This document shows positions 44,030-52,230 of a stretch of 64,000 nt of DNA, piece by piece. The stretch comes from Actinomycetota bacterium (GTDB taxonomy: Bacteria; Actinomycetota; Acidimicrobiia; IMCC26256; PALSA-555), in contig VGBR01000003.1 of assembly GCA_016870355.1 (NCBI GenBank), positions 68,653-132,652 of the forward strand, in the 5' to 3' direction. Made by a program: the position numbers and the translations under genes. Within the stretch, counting starts at the first letter, position 1. The number at the start of each line of letters is the position of its first letter. The notes under the pieces were generated by a model. That model ran no database searches. It was not told the DNA's origin and saw only the letters and a list, made by a program, of their open reading frames with translations.

Positions 44030-44470
44030 ATGCCGGGCCGAGTGCACCACAGCGCGATCAACGCTCGCGACTTCGACGCGTCCTTGCGCTTCTATCGCGA
44101 GGGTCTCGGACTCGAAGTGATGATGGACACCGAGTTCGACGGCGACTGGCAGGGGTTGTTCGGCGCCACGGCCACACGGTTGCGCTCAGTGTTCCTCGGT
44201 GACCCGGCGAACCCGGATTCAGGAATCGTCGAGCTCGTCGGACTCGAAGGCACACCTGACGGACCGCCACCGCCGGACGCGCCGACCACCGGCTTCTTCC
44301 TGCTGTCGTTCTTCGTCGGCGACACCGCGGAGGTGCTCGCACGCTTGCGCGATCTCGGACTGGGTGGCGAGCCGCGGCGCATCGAGCTGCCCGGCCCGAA
44401 CGACTCCACGGTCGTGATGGCCACCGTGCGCGATCCCGACGGTGTGCTCGTCGAGCTGATCGGCGCCTGA
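44030..44470 (+). CDS. Glyoxalase/VOC-superfamily protein
   Basis: 146 residues from ATG 44030; the track ORF reads back through the promoter region. VOC fold: VHHSAINARDFDASLRFYRE with metal ligand His, SGIVELVGLEGTPDG, and a second half GFFLLSFFVGDTAEVLARLR ending in DPDGVLVELIG (Glu ligand). Could be a lyase, dioxygenase or epimerase for a small acid; followed by a SDR gene after one base. Confidence 0.85.
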   Translation: MPGRVHHSAINARDFDASLRFYREGLGLEVMMDTEFDGDWQGLFGATATRLRSVFLGDPANPDSGIVELVGLEGTPDGPPPPDAPTTGFFLLSFFVGDTAEVLARLRDLGLGGEPRRIELPGPNDSTVVMATVRDPDGVLVELIGA

Positions 44471-44471
44471 G

Positions 44472-45257
44472 GTGCTGCACGAGGACATCACTTCGGCCGA
44501 CATCAAGGCGATGCACTCGGTCGAGGGTCGCGTGATCATCGTCACCGGTTCGGCGCAGGGGGTCGGGCGCGGGATGGCGCACCATCTCGGGAAGGCCGGC
44601 GCGACGGTGGTCGTGGCCGACTACCAGGCCGACAAGCTGCAACGCACGTGCGACGAGCTCACCAAGTTCGGCGCGCCAAACCTCGGCGTCGAGGTCGACA
44701 TCCGCGAGCAGAGCCGCATCAACGACATGGTCGCCAAAACGTTGGATGCCTTCGGCAAGGTCGACGCGATCATCAACAACGCCCAGACCTTCCGTCCCAA
44801 CGCGCCGATCGAGGAGATCTCTGAAGAAGACGTCGATGTCTTCTACCGCTCAGGTGTGCTCGGGACGTTGTGGGCGATGCAGGCGGTCTACCCACACATG
44901 AAGGCCGCAGGCTGGGGGCGCATTGTGAACTTCGGCTCGTCCATGGGTCGCGTCGGCGGCGCCACCTTCGGCGCGTACAACGCGTCGAAAGAGGCGATCC
45001 GAGCGCTCACGCGCACAGCGGCCAAGGAGTGGGCTGCCGACGGGATCATCGTGAACGCGATCGCTCCCGCCGCGGCACCACCACGCGCCGTGGGCACGCA
45101 GCACTACGAGGAGTTCATGCGGACGTGCCCGATGGGGCGCAACGGTGATCCCGAGACCGACATCGGCTCCGTCGCACATTTCCTCTGCACCGACGCCTGC
45201 CGCTACCTCACCGGCCATACGTTCATGGTCGACGGCGGAAACTTCCTCTGGTCGTGA
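44472..45257 (+). CDS. Short-chain dehydrogenase/reductase
   Basis: 261 residues from GTG 44472. NAD(P)-binding TGSAQGVGRGMAHHLG, NNAQ block (IINNAQTFRPNAPIEE), active-site Ser in VNFGSSMGRVGG and YNASKEAIRAL (YxxxK). The C-terminus FMVDGGNFLW is typical. Lies between a VOC protein and a hot-dog thioesterase, suggesting degradation of an acyl-CoA or ring compound, substrate unknown. Confidence 0.88.
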   Translation: MLHEDITSADIKAMHSVEGRVIIVTGSAQGVGRGMAHHLGKAGATVVVADYQADKLQRTCDELTKFGAPNLGVEVDIREQSRINDMVAKTLDAFGKVDAIINNAQTFRPNAPIEEISEEDVDVFYRSGVLGTLWAMQAVYPHMKAAGWGRIVNFGSSMGRVGGATFGAYNASKEAIRALTRTAAKEWAADGIIVNAIAPAAAPPRAVGTQHYEEFMRTCPMGRNGDPETDIGSVAHFLCTDACRYLTGHTFMVDGGNFLWS

Positions 45258-45838
45258 CCGAACCGGAGCGACGCGGCGAGGGCGCGGACTGGCAGAACCC
45301 GTGGCCGGTGCGCGGGATCGTGCAGGGGGAGCCGCAGCCTTCGGCCGGCGTTGACGCGCTGCGCGCTGAGGGGTTCGCCACCGTGTTCGATGTGATCCCT
45401 GAGCCCGACGACGCGGACGAGTACCAGGACCACCTGAACAACACCGCGGCGGTGCGGATGTTCAACGACCTGCGCATCGCGTACGTCGCGACGAAGTTCG
45501 CACCTGACTGGCCGCGGTTCGTGCGACGGCAGGAGATGACGTTGGTCGTCCGCGAGCTGCACGTCTCGTACGAGAGCGAAGGGTGGATGCACGAGCGGTA
45601 TGTCGGGGCTACCCGCGTCGAACAACGACGGGGCAAGTCGCTCATCCTCGATCAACGGCTCGTCGAAGCAACCACCGGTCGATCGCTGGCGCGCGCCTGG
45701 GCCTTGCAGCTGCTGATCGGCGCGGAGGGCAAGGTCATCGCGTTCCCCGACCTCTACTTCGACATGGTCGAGGCCGCACAAGGCGCGCCAGTGCCAATTG
45801 TCGACGCTGGCCGCGCGCCATGGGGACCGCCCGCTTGA
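45254..45838 (+). CDS. Hot-dog-fold thioesterase-like protein
   Basis: 194 residues starting in the ATGA-like overlap with the SDR (GTGA). The segment DHLNNTAAVRMFNDLRIAYV followed by VRELHVSYESEGWMHERYVG is the hot-dog pattern of acyl-CoA thioesterases (xxxDHLNNxxYxxF). The N-terminal 25 residues and C-terminal tail (VPIVDAGRAPWGPPA) are disordered. Probably hydrolyses a CoA thioester made by the neighbouring enzymes. Confidence 0.7.
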   Translation: MTEPERRGEGADWQNPWPVRGIVQGEPQPSAGVDALRAEGFATVFDVIPEPDDADEYQDHLNNTAAVRMFNDLRIAYVATKFAPDWPRFVRRQEMTLVVRELHVSYESEGWMHERYVGATRVEQRRGKSLILDQRLVEATTGRSLARAWALQLLIGAEGKVIAFPDLYFDMVEAAQGAPVPIVDAGRAPWGPPA

Positions 45839-46887
45839 GCGGCGGGCGCGAGACGCTCGCGAGCACGTTCCGTCGGCAGGGCCGGGGCGGAACCGTGCTC
45901 GGCTCTCCGCTCACCGCCCAGCTCTGCAATCGGATGGCTGAGGACGTCGAGGCTGGTGGCCCGACGTGGTCGTTGCTCGAGCCCTACGCACGCGCGCCGC
46001 TGAACGATGCCTATCCCATCCGCGTCCTCGGTGGTGCGCACCGGCTTGCACTGGTGGGGGATGCGCCTGACTACGCGCGTCATCTGCCGTCAACGGGTGG
46101 CGACGGCGACCTCGACGCGGCATGGCTCGCGTTGAGGGCATTGTTCGAATCAGCACCACCGGCACTGTGCGACGCGCTCTCCCGGCCGCCGCAGACCAAC
46201 GAGGTCGGTCGTTCCGCATCGCTGATCGGCGGGTTCCTCATGATCGCGAGCCAGATTCAGCGTCCGGTGCGTGCATTGGAGATCGGCGCCAGTGCTGGCC
46301 TCAATCTTCGGTTCGATCACTTCCGCTACCAGCAGAACGATCGCGGGTTCGGTCCATCGAACTCGGCGGTGCGCTTCGCCGGGCTCTGGTCCGAGGCCGA
46401 GCCACCATTTGGCGCGCCACTCACGGTCGCTGAGCGTCGAGGGTGTGACCTCGACCCGGTCGACATCGCGGCCGAAGAGGGACGACTCACGCTCTTGTCG
46501 TACGTCTGGGCCGACCAGCTCGAGCGCTTCGACCTCCTTTCTGCCGCACTCGAGATCGCCGCGCATGTGCCTGTGAAGGTCGACCGGGCGGATGCCGGCG
46601 ACTGGCTCGGGGATCACCTTGGGCAGTCCATGCCTGGTGTGACGACCGTCGTGTTCCACTCGGTCATGTGGCAGTACCTGAGCGCGGAGCAGCAATCACG
46701 GATCCGCGACTTGATCGTCCGCGCCGGCGACCGCGCATCCGACGACGCTCCGCTTGCGTGGCTACGACTCGAGCCGGAGGGCGACCTCGCCTACCCGCGG
46801 TTGCGGCTCTCGACGTGGCCGGGTGAGCAGGAGCGCCACCTCGCCAACTGCAGCTTTCACCTCGGCCCGATCGAATGGTTGGTCTGA
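45820..46887 (+). CDS. DUF2332-family protein
   Basis: About 355 residues. ATG 45820 overlaps the upstream gene by 19 bp; TTG 45835 would give a TTGA four-base overlap and may be the true start. Conserved DUF2332 blocks: TLASTFRRQGRGGTVLGSPL, ALEIGASAGLNLRFDHFRYQ (a Gly-rich, SAM-site-like loop), and TTVVFHSVMWQYLSAEQQSR. The family is widespread in actinobacteria and of unknown function; the GASAGLNL loop hints at a methyltransferase-like fold. Confidence 0.85.
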   Translation: MGTARLSGGRETLASTFRRQGRGGTVLGSPLTAQLCNRMAEDVEAGGPTWSLLEPYARAPLNDAYPIRVLGGAHRLALVGDAPDYARHLPSTGGDGDLDAAWLALRALFESAPPALCDALSRPPQTNEVGRSASLIGGFLMIASQIQRPVRALEIGASAGLNLRFDHFRYQQNDRGFGPSNSAVRFAGLWSEAEPPFGAPLTVAERRGCDLDPVDIAAEEGRLTLLSYVWADQLERFDLLSAALEIAAHVPVKVDRADAGDWLGDHLGQSMPGVTTVVFHSVMWQYLSAEQQSRIRDLIVRAGDRASDDAPLAWLRLEPEGDLAYPRLRLSTWPGEQERHLANCSFHLGPIEWLV

Positions 46888-46895
46888 AGGTCGAG

Positions 46896-47705
46896 CTAGG
46901 CGCCGAGCTTCTCCAACAGCTCGCCGAGGTTGTTGACGGAGCGCGTGCACGCAGACTCGTAGCCCTCTTCGTCGATCTTCGGACCGATGAGCTCGAGGTC
47001 GAAGCAGCCCGAGTACCCCGCGCCGAGCATCTGTCCGAGGATGCGCTCGAACGGGATGTCTCCGTCGCCGGGCACCAAGCGCGCCGGCGTCGACGTCGTG
47101 CCGATCGCGTAGTCGCTCACCTGCACGATGCGGAACGTGTCGACTCCATCTCGGATCGTGTCGGCGAGGCCGCGCTCGGCCCAGCAGGCGTTCGTCTCGA
47201 CGCACACCCCGATCCCGAGTCGTCGCGCCACGTCCACGCAGTCACGCAACGAATGAATGAAGCCAACGTCGCCGCGAAGCGAGTTCGTGTGCTCGAGGCC
47301 GAACGGGATCCCGCGGCTGTGCGCGTCCTCGATCACCGGAGTGAGCGCCGCCTCGAGTGCATCCGCGGCCTCCTCCCAAGGGAGCTGGCCGGCCGGGCCG
47401 GTCGTGAGGATCATGCACTCGGCACCCACCGCCTCGGCCGCGTCGACCGCGCCGCGCACACGGTCACGCTGGGTCGGCCACTGCCCGGGGTTGTCGAGGC
47501 GGAACGGCCCGATCCCAATCAGGTTCGACACCCGCAGTCCCGCGTCGCGCAAACGCCGTGCACCCGCCTCGATACCGGCGGCTTCGAGCTTGGCGAGCGA
47601 TGCACCGATGCAAGTGATCCCTGCGCGCTCGTAGAACGCGAGGTCCTCGTCGAGCGCCCACTTGAAGGACGAGATCGCCGACAGAGAGACGCGCGGGTGC
47701 ATCAT
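46896..47705 (-). CDS. Sugar phosphate isomerase/epimerase-like TIM barrel
   Basis: 269 residues from ATG 47705 (ATGA overlap with the upstream SDR). Xylose-isomerase-like barrel: VSLSAISSFKWALDEDLAFY, ECMILTTGPAGQLPWEEAAD, GIPFGLEHTNSLRG (Glu ligand) and GCFDLELIGPKIDEEGYESA (Glu ligand). These metal-ligand positions support an isomerase, epimerase or hydroxypyruvate-isomerase-like role; the substrate is unknown. Operon with the SDR at 47702. Confidence 0.82.
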   Translation of the reverse strand: MMHPRVSLSAISSFKWALDEDLAFYERAGITCIGASLAKLEAAGIEAGARRLRDAGLRVSNLIGIGPFRLDNPGQWPTQRDRVRGAVDAAEAVGAECMILTTGPAGQLPWEEAADALEAALTPVIEDAHSRGIPFGLEHTNSLRGDVGFIHSLRDCVDVARRLGIGVCVETNACWAERGLADTIRDGVDTFRIVQVSDYAIGTTSTPARLVPGDGDIPFERILGQMLGAGYSGCFDLELIGPKIDEEGYESACTRSVNNLGELLEKLGA

Positions 47706-48484
47706 CCGATGGTCAGCGCGCGGGCGATGCTGCTGCCGCCGTCAAGCTGGAGGTTGATGCCGGTCAGGAAACCGGACTCGTCACTCGCGAGATAGACGGC
47801 CGCGTGCGCCACGTCGCTTGCTTCACCCAAGCGGGTGACGTGCATCCCCTGGAATCGGGCGAGTCGCTCCGGCGTGATGTCGGCGTCGCGACGTTCGTTC
47901 AACACGTAGCCGGGGCTGATCGTGTTGCACCGGATGCCCTCGCCGCCATACTCGACCGCGATCGCTCGGGTGAGTGCATTCATCGCGCCCTTGCTCGCGG
48001 CGTAGGCGCTCAGCCCACCGCTCGGCCGCTCGGCCTGTCGGGACGAGACGTTGATGATCGAGCCGCCGCCGGCCGCGCGCATCAGCGGGATCGCCGCCCG
48101 ACACAGCCACATCGGTGCGGTCGCGTTCATGCGCAGCGCCGACTCCCAGTGCGCGGTGTCCATGTCGCCGACCTTCGAGTCGTGCGTCTCCACACCCCCG
48201 AGCGACCCACCGACGGCGTTGTTCACGAGGACCGTCAGGCCACCGGCCCACTCGGCCACAGCCTCGACCAGCTCGGCGCAGGCGCCTTCTTCGGAGATGT
48301 CGGCCGCGAAGAACCGGGACTTGCCGCCACCCTCTTCGATCTCGCTGACCACGGCGGCGCCCCGCTCGGCGTTCCGGCCGTGGACGGCGACGGCGGCGCC
48401 CTCGGCGCCGAAACCGACCGCGATGCCCTTGCCGATCCCCGACGTCGACCCGGTCACCAGCGCGCATGCCCCCGCCAACCGCAT
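47702..48484 (-). CDS. Short-chain dehydrogenase/reductase
   Basis: 260 residues from ATG 48484 with GGGGAGG 4-5 nt upstream; the track ORF adds 135 codons of noncoding leader. NAD-binding TGSTSGIGKGIAVGFG, VNNAVGG, catalytic Ser in SIINVSSRQAERPSG and YAASKGAMNAL. The C-terminus INLQLDGGSSI is standard. Preceded by a repeat leader also found upstream of znuC. Confidence 0.9.
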   Translation of the reverse strand: MRLAGACALVTGSTSGIGKGIAVGFGAEGAAVAVHGRNAERGAAVVSEIEEGGGKSRFFAADISEEGACAELVEAVAEWAGGLTVLVNNAVGGSLGGVETHDSKVGDMDTAHWESALRMNATAPMWLCRAAIPLMRAAGGGSIINVSSRQAERPSGGLSAYAASKGAMNALTRAIAVEYGGEGIRCNTISPGYVLNERRDADITPERLARFQGMHVTRLGEASDVAHAAVYLASDESGFLTGINLQLDGGSSIARALTIG

Positions 48485-48521
48485 TCCGCCTCCCCTGGTT
48501 GCCCTCGCAAGCTTCGGGCTC
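48485..48521 (-). repeat. Start-associated repeat (GCTTGCGAGG family), copy B
   Basis: On the minus strand the 37 bases before the SDR ATG include AAGCTTGCGAGGGCAACCAG and end in the Shine-Dalgarno sequence. About 32 of 36 positions match the leader of znuC (50546-50582). A diverged third copy precedes the thiolase-like gene. Confidence 0.7.
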
Positions 48522-48672
48522 ACGCAAAGGCAACGGTCGGCGAAGCCGCCGTTGCATTGCCGGAGGCTACTGATGACCGAAACAAGGCAACCAGGTGGGC
48601 GTTGTGCTGGGCAGCGAGCGACGCGTAGCCTGGGGCGGCTCCGGTGATTCGAGGTCACCGGGACGCGCCCCC

Positions 48673-49782
48673 ATGATGTTGCTGAAGTTGTCCACGCCAT
48701 CCCAAGGGGCCGCTGTGGGCCGGTCCGGACGCCGTTGCCGACGAACGGTCGTGGCGGTGACCGCCCTCGTCCTAGGCCTGGTCTGGGGTGGCGCGACCCC
48801 CGCCGGCGCCGACCCCGTCGAGGACGCCAAGGCGGCCGTCGCCGCGGCCCAGCAGGCCGCCGACGCTTCCGCGGTCGAGTACGAGGCCGCAATCGGGCGC
48901 TATGAGGAGGTCACGGCCCAGATCGTTGCGCTCCAGGCCGAGATCGCCGCCAACAAGGAGGAGGCCGCTCGCCTCCAGGAGATCGCCGAGCGCCGGGCAG
49001 TCGAGGCCTACACCGGGCACGGCACGCTCCAGGACGAGGAGGCGGTGCTCACCACCGCCGACCCGCTCGACGTGCTCCGCCGCGAGAAGCTGCTTGCGCG
49101 CACGAAGCGGCGTGAAGACAACGCGATCCGGCGGCTCGCCCGGATCAACCATGAGCTCGACGACCAGCGCGCCACGCTCGAGGAGCACCAGGCCGAGCAG
49201 GCCCGCGCCCTCGAGGTTGCCCAAGCGCGGCAGGCGGAGGTGCAGGCGCAGCTCACCGCGACCCAGACCGCCCTGGCCACGCTGGAGGAATACCTCCGCA
49301 AGGTCGAGGAGGCCCAGCGCGCCCGGGACATCGCCGCGTCCATCGCCCGGGAGGCCAGCAACCGGGCCGGTGGCAGAAGCGGCGCAGGCGTGGTGGGCGG
49401 GATCGTCTGCCCGATCCGCGGCGCGGTCTCGTTCATCGACTCGTGGGGGCACCCACGGCACCAAGGCTCGCACCAGGGTGTCGACCTGATGGCGGCACGC
49501 AACACGCCCAACGTGGCAGTTGTGTCGGGCTTGGTCACGTTCCGCGCCGGTAACACGTCAGGGAACGGCGCGTACCTCAGCGGGGACGACGGGAACCTCT
49601 ACTACTACTTCCATCTCGAAGCGTACGAAGGTGGTCCGCGCCGGGTCGCGCAAGGCGAAGTGATCGGATACGTGGGCAACACGGGCGACGCGCGCTACAC
49701 GGCGACGCACACCCACTTCGAGATCCATCCCGGCCACGGTGCGGCCGTGAACCCCTACCCCTCGGTGCGCGCCGTCTGCTGA
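48673..49782 (+). CDS. Secreted M23-family peptidase with N-terminal coiled coil
   Basis: 369 residues from ATG 48673 (MMLLKLSTP). A signal peptide (RTVVAVTALVLGLVWGGATP, cleaved near AGA/DP) precedes a long coiled coil of about 180 residues rich in Ala, Glu and Gln (IVALQAEIAANKEEAARLQE). The C-terminal LytM domain has HQGVDLMA and THTHFEIHPG, the HxxxD and HxH zinc ligands, so it may be catalytically active. The layout resembles EnvC/NlpD-like or RipA-type cell-division hydrolases acting on peptidoglycan. Confidence 0.88.
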   Translation: MMLLKLSTPSQGAAVGRSGRRCRRTVVAVTALVLGLVWGGATPAGADPVEDAKAAVAAAQQAADASAVEYEAAIGRYEEVTAQIVALQAEIAANKEEAARLQEIAERRAVEAYTGHGTLQDEEAVLTTADPLDVLRREKLLARTKRREDNAIRRLARINHELDDQRATLEEHQAEQARALEVAQARQAEVQAQLTATQTALATLEEYLRKVEEAQRARDIAASIAREASNRAGGRSGAGVVGGIVCPIRGAVSFIDSWGHPRHQGSHQGVDLMAARNTPNVAVVSGLVTFRAGNTSGNGAYLSGDDGNLYYYFHLEAYEGGPRRVAQGEVIGYVGNTGDARYTATHTHFEIHPGHGAAVNPYPSVRAVC

Positions 49783-49792
49783 CCGCACCGCC

Positions 49793-50545
49793 TCACGTCA
49801 GGCGCTCGAGCCAGAGCGGTAGGTCGTCGGCGTGCACACCCAAGCTCACGCCCCGCGCCGCGAGCTCGTCGGGCGTGCCGTCGAACACGATCGAGTGCTT
49901 GAGCACGAGCACATGATCGAGATCGGCGGCGACCGCGCCCAGCTCGTGGGTGACCAACAGCACCGCCGCGCCGTGGTCGCGCACCTCGTGCACGACCGAG
50001 TCTCGGAACGCAACCTGGGACTCCGCGTCGACGCCCGCGATCGGCTCGTCGAGCACGAGCAGCTCGGGCTCGCTCGCGAGCGCCTTCGCGATCAGCACCC
50101 GTTGCTGCTCGCCGCCTGACAGCGTCCCCACCGTGCGCGTGGCGAACGGTTCGAGCGCGACGGCCTCCAAGGCGTGGCGCACCGCATCGCGGTCGTCACC
50201 GCGCGGCCGTCGCCACCAACCCCGCCGAGCGACGCGCCCGGTCGCAACAACCTCTTCCACGGTCGCCGGGAGCGCTGGCGCGAGGGCGTGCCGCTGGGGG
50301 ACGTAGCCGATCCGCCACCGATCCTCGAGCGCCCGAGGGTCCCTGCCGAGGCACCGCACCTCGCCGGCGTCCGGCCGGAGCAACCCCACGAGGATCCGAA
50401 CCAGCGTCGACTTTCCCGAACCATTCGGCCCTACGAGCGCGCAGAACTCGCCCCGACCCACCCGCAGCGACACGTCGTCGAGCGCCGGCGACCCCCCGAA
50501 CGAGTGGGAGACGCTGCGCGCTTGCAGTGCGGCATCGCCGGGCAT
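49793..50545 (-). CDS. znuC: Zinc/manganese-type ABC transporter ATPase
   Basis: 250 residues from ATG 50545 with GAGGAGG upstream. Walker A ALVGPNGSGKSTLVRILVGL, signature LSGGEQQRVLIAKALASEPE, Walker B LLVLDEPIAGVD and a switch His in VTHELGAV. IGYVPQRHALAPALPATVEE is typical of ZnuC/MntB-type ATPases. The permease and binding protein are absent on both sides, so it is an orphan here. An AT-rich double palindrome lies 50-78 bp upstream. Confidence 0.85.
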   Translation of the reverse strand: MPGDAALQARSVSHSFGGSPALDDVSLRVGRGEFCALVGPNGSGKSTLVRILVGLLRPDAGEVRCLGRDPRALEDRWRIGYVPQRHALAPALPATVEEVVATGRVARRGWWRRPRGDDRDAVRHALEAVALEPFATRTVGTLSGGEQQRVLIAKALASEPELLVLDEPIAGVDAESQVAFRDSVVHEVRDHGAAVLLVTHELGAVAADLDHVLVLKHSIVFDGTPDELAARGVSLGVHADDLPLWLERLT

Positions 50546-50582
50546 CCCGCCTCCTCTGGTCGCCCTCGCAAGCTCCGGACTC
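50546..50582 (-). repeat. Start-associated repeat (GCTTGCGAGG family), copy C
   Basis: Minus-strand leader of znuC containing GAGCTTGCGAGGGCGACCAG and ending in AGGAGGCGGG before the ATG. Near-identical to copy B at 48485-48521. Confidence 0.7.
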
Positions 50583-50594
50583 TGCCACATTCTA

Positions 50595-50623
50595 AGAGCA
50601 GTTCTCAAAACTGCTCTGAGAAC
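50595..50623 (-). promoter_or_regulatory. Two overlapping palindromes upstream of znuC (candidate Zur/Fur site)
   Basis: AGAGCAGTT-N5-AACTGCTCT (50595-50617) and GTTCTCA-N9-TGAGAAC (50601-50623) are both perfect and share the central bases. The region is AT-richer than its surroundings. Read on the minus strand it contains TGAGAACTGCTCTTA, loosely like actinobacterial Zur boxes. It could alternatively be the terminator of the upstream ycnI-like gene. Confidence 0.45.
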
Positions 50624-50637
50624 CGCAAAGTGGCTGG

Positions 50638-51147
50638 TCAGTGCCCCTCTTCGGGCTCCTCAGCGTCGGCCTCGTCGTCGTGACTCGGCACGTCCTTGCC
50701 CACCGCCACGACGGCCGGCGGGTTCTCGGCGTCCTCGGACGTGTCGATCCACCGGATCAGCCCGTCGGTGCAGGCCTGCACGATCTTCCAGCTCAGCAGC
50801 TTGGTCTTGTGGGGTGCCGTGAATGAGATCGAGAACGTGTCCGGCGTCTCGGCATCGAGCGGTCCACCCTCGAACTCGACGGTGCGCCCGTCGACGTCGT
50901 CGCGCCAGCCTTCCTTCTCGACGGGTTCGACGTCCTTGACGCCCTTGGGCACCTTGAGCGTCACCTTGATGGTGGGGGAGTCGTCGCACCCGTGCTCCAC
51001 GAGGAAGCCGACGGTCGCGGATTCGCCCGGCTCGACTCGGTTCGGTTCGGCCTCGATGTGCGCGGCGGCGGGAACAGCTAGCAACGCCAGCAGCGCGAGA
51101 GCGATGACTGGCGTGAACCACCAGCGCGGGCGCGCGTCGAGGTCCAT
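50638..51147 (-). CDS. YcnI-like (DUF1775) copper-binding exported protein
   Basis: 169 residues from ATG 51147 with AAGGAGCTCTG upstream; the rest of the track ORF is antisense to the CDF gene. The signal peptide ends in VPAAA and the mature protein starts with His (HIEAEPNRVEPGESATVGFL), the N-terminal copper ligand of the YcnI family, with Trp and Glu in WKIVQACTDGLIRWID. There is no C-terminal membrane anchor; the tail is acidic (HDDEADAEEPEEGH). Likely a periplasm-side copper carrier. Confidence 0.85.
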   Translation of the reverse strand: MDLDARPRWWFTPVIALALLALLAVPAAAHIEAEPNRVEPGESATVGFLVEHGCDDSPTIKVTLKVPKGVKDVEPVEKEGWRDDVDGRTVEFEGGPLDAETPDTFSISFTAPHKTKLLSWKIVQACTDGLIRWIDTSEDAENPPAVVAVGKDVPSHDDEADAEEPEEGH

Positions 51148-51232
51148 CAGAGCTCCTTCTCGAGTCGGGGACCGACATCCTGGTCCTTTGGCCAGGCCAC
51201 TGGTGTCATTTGACCGGCGGTACCGTCGTGGC

Positions 51233-52144
51233 GTGGCCCACGAGCACGGTCGGCTCAGCGCGACGACCGACCACCACCGCCGGATGCTCTGGATCGCACT
51301 CGGCTTGAACGCGGGACTGCTCGTAGTCGAGGTCACGGCCGGCTTCGTGTTCTCGTCGTTGGCCTTGCTCGCCGACGGCGTACACCAAGCCACCGACGTC
51401 GTCGCGCTCGGCATCGCGCTCGTCGCCAGCTCGTTGGTGCCCAAGCCGGGATCCGCGCGCCACACCTACGGGCTCATGCGCTTCGAAGCGATCGGCGCCC
51501 AGGTCAACGCGCTGCTCCTTGTCGCGGCGTCGGTCTGGGTCATCGCCGAAGCCGTGTCGCGCCTCGACGATCCCGATTCGGTCGACGGCGTCGGCGTCCT
51601 CGTCGTCGCCCTGGTGGCGTTCGCGGTCAACGGCTTCAGCGCGATGCTGCTCGCGCGCGGTCGCAGCCACGACCTGAACGTGCGCGCGGCGTGGCTCCAC
51701 CTCTCGACCGACGCTGCTGGCTCGCTGGCCGCGGCCGTGGCCGGTGCAGCGGTGGTTGCGTTCGATGCGCGGCTGGCAGACCCGATCGCATCGCTCATCA
51801 TCGCGGTGCTGGTGCTGGTGGGCGCGTGGCAGCTGCTGCGCGACACCACGAACGTCCTCCTGGAAGGCGCACCCCGCGGGCTCGATCTCGACGCGCTCGA
51901 GGCAGCACTCATCGAGCAACCCCACGTGGAAGCGGTCCATCACCTGCACGTGTGGGAGCTGGGGTCGGAGGTGCCCGCCCTCTCGGTGCACGTCGTGCTC
52001 GACGGCGAGCCGACGTTGCACGACGCCCAAGCGCGAGGCCGCACGCTCAAGACGATGCTCGCCACGCGGTTCGGGATCGAGCACGCCACCGTCGAGCTCG
52101 AGTGCCACGACTGCGAGACGATCGGCGGTAGCGGCCATCCTTGA
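51233..52144 (+). CDS. Cation diffusion facilitator (zinc/cobalt efflux)
   Basis: 303 residues from GTG 51233, with TACCGT exactly 6 nt upstream and no Shine-Dalgarno sequence. Six membrane segments; metal site motifs LLADGVHQATDVVALGIALV and WLHLSTDAAGSLAAAVAG (HxxxD in helices II and V). The C-terminal cytoplasmic domain reads PHVEAVHHLHVWELGSEVPA. Exports Zn or a similar divalent metal by proton exchange, next to other metal genes. Confidence 0.9.
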   Translation: MAHEHGRLSATTDHHRRMLWIALGLNAGLLVVEVTAGFVFSSLALLADGVHQATDVVALGIALVASSLVPKPGSARHTYGLMRFEAIGAQVNALLLVAASVWVIAEAVSRLDDPDSVDGVGVLVVALVAFAVNGFSAMLLARGRSHDLNVRAAWLHLSTDAAGSLAAAVAGAAVVAFDARLADPIASLIIAVLVLVGAWQLLRDTTNVLLEGAPRGLDLDALEAALIEQPHVEAVHHLHVWELGSEVPALSVHVVLDGEPTLHDAQARGRTLKTMLATRFGIEHATVELECHDCETIGGSGHP

Positions 52145-52230
52145 CGGGCGACGATCGTCAGCTCCGAGCAGCGGCGATACTTGGCTCTTCCTTCGAGGCT
52201 CGGGGGCAACTCGACGACCGTGGATCACCG

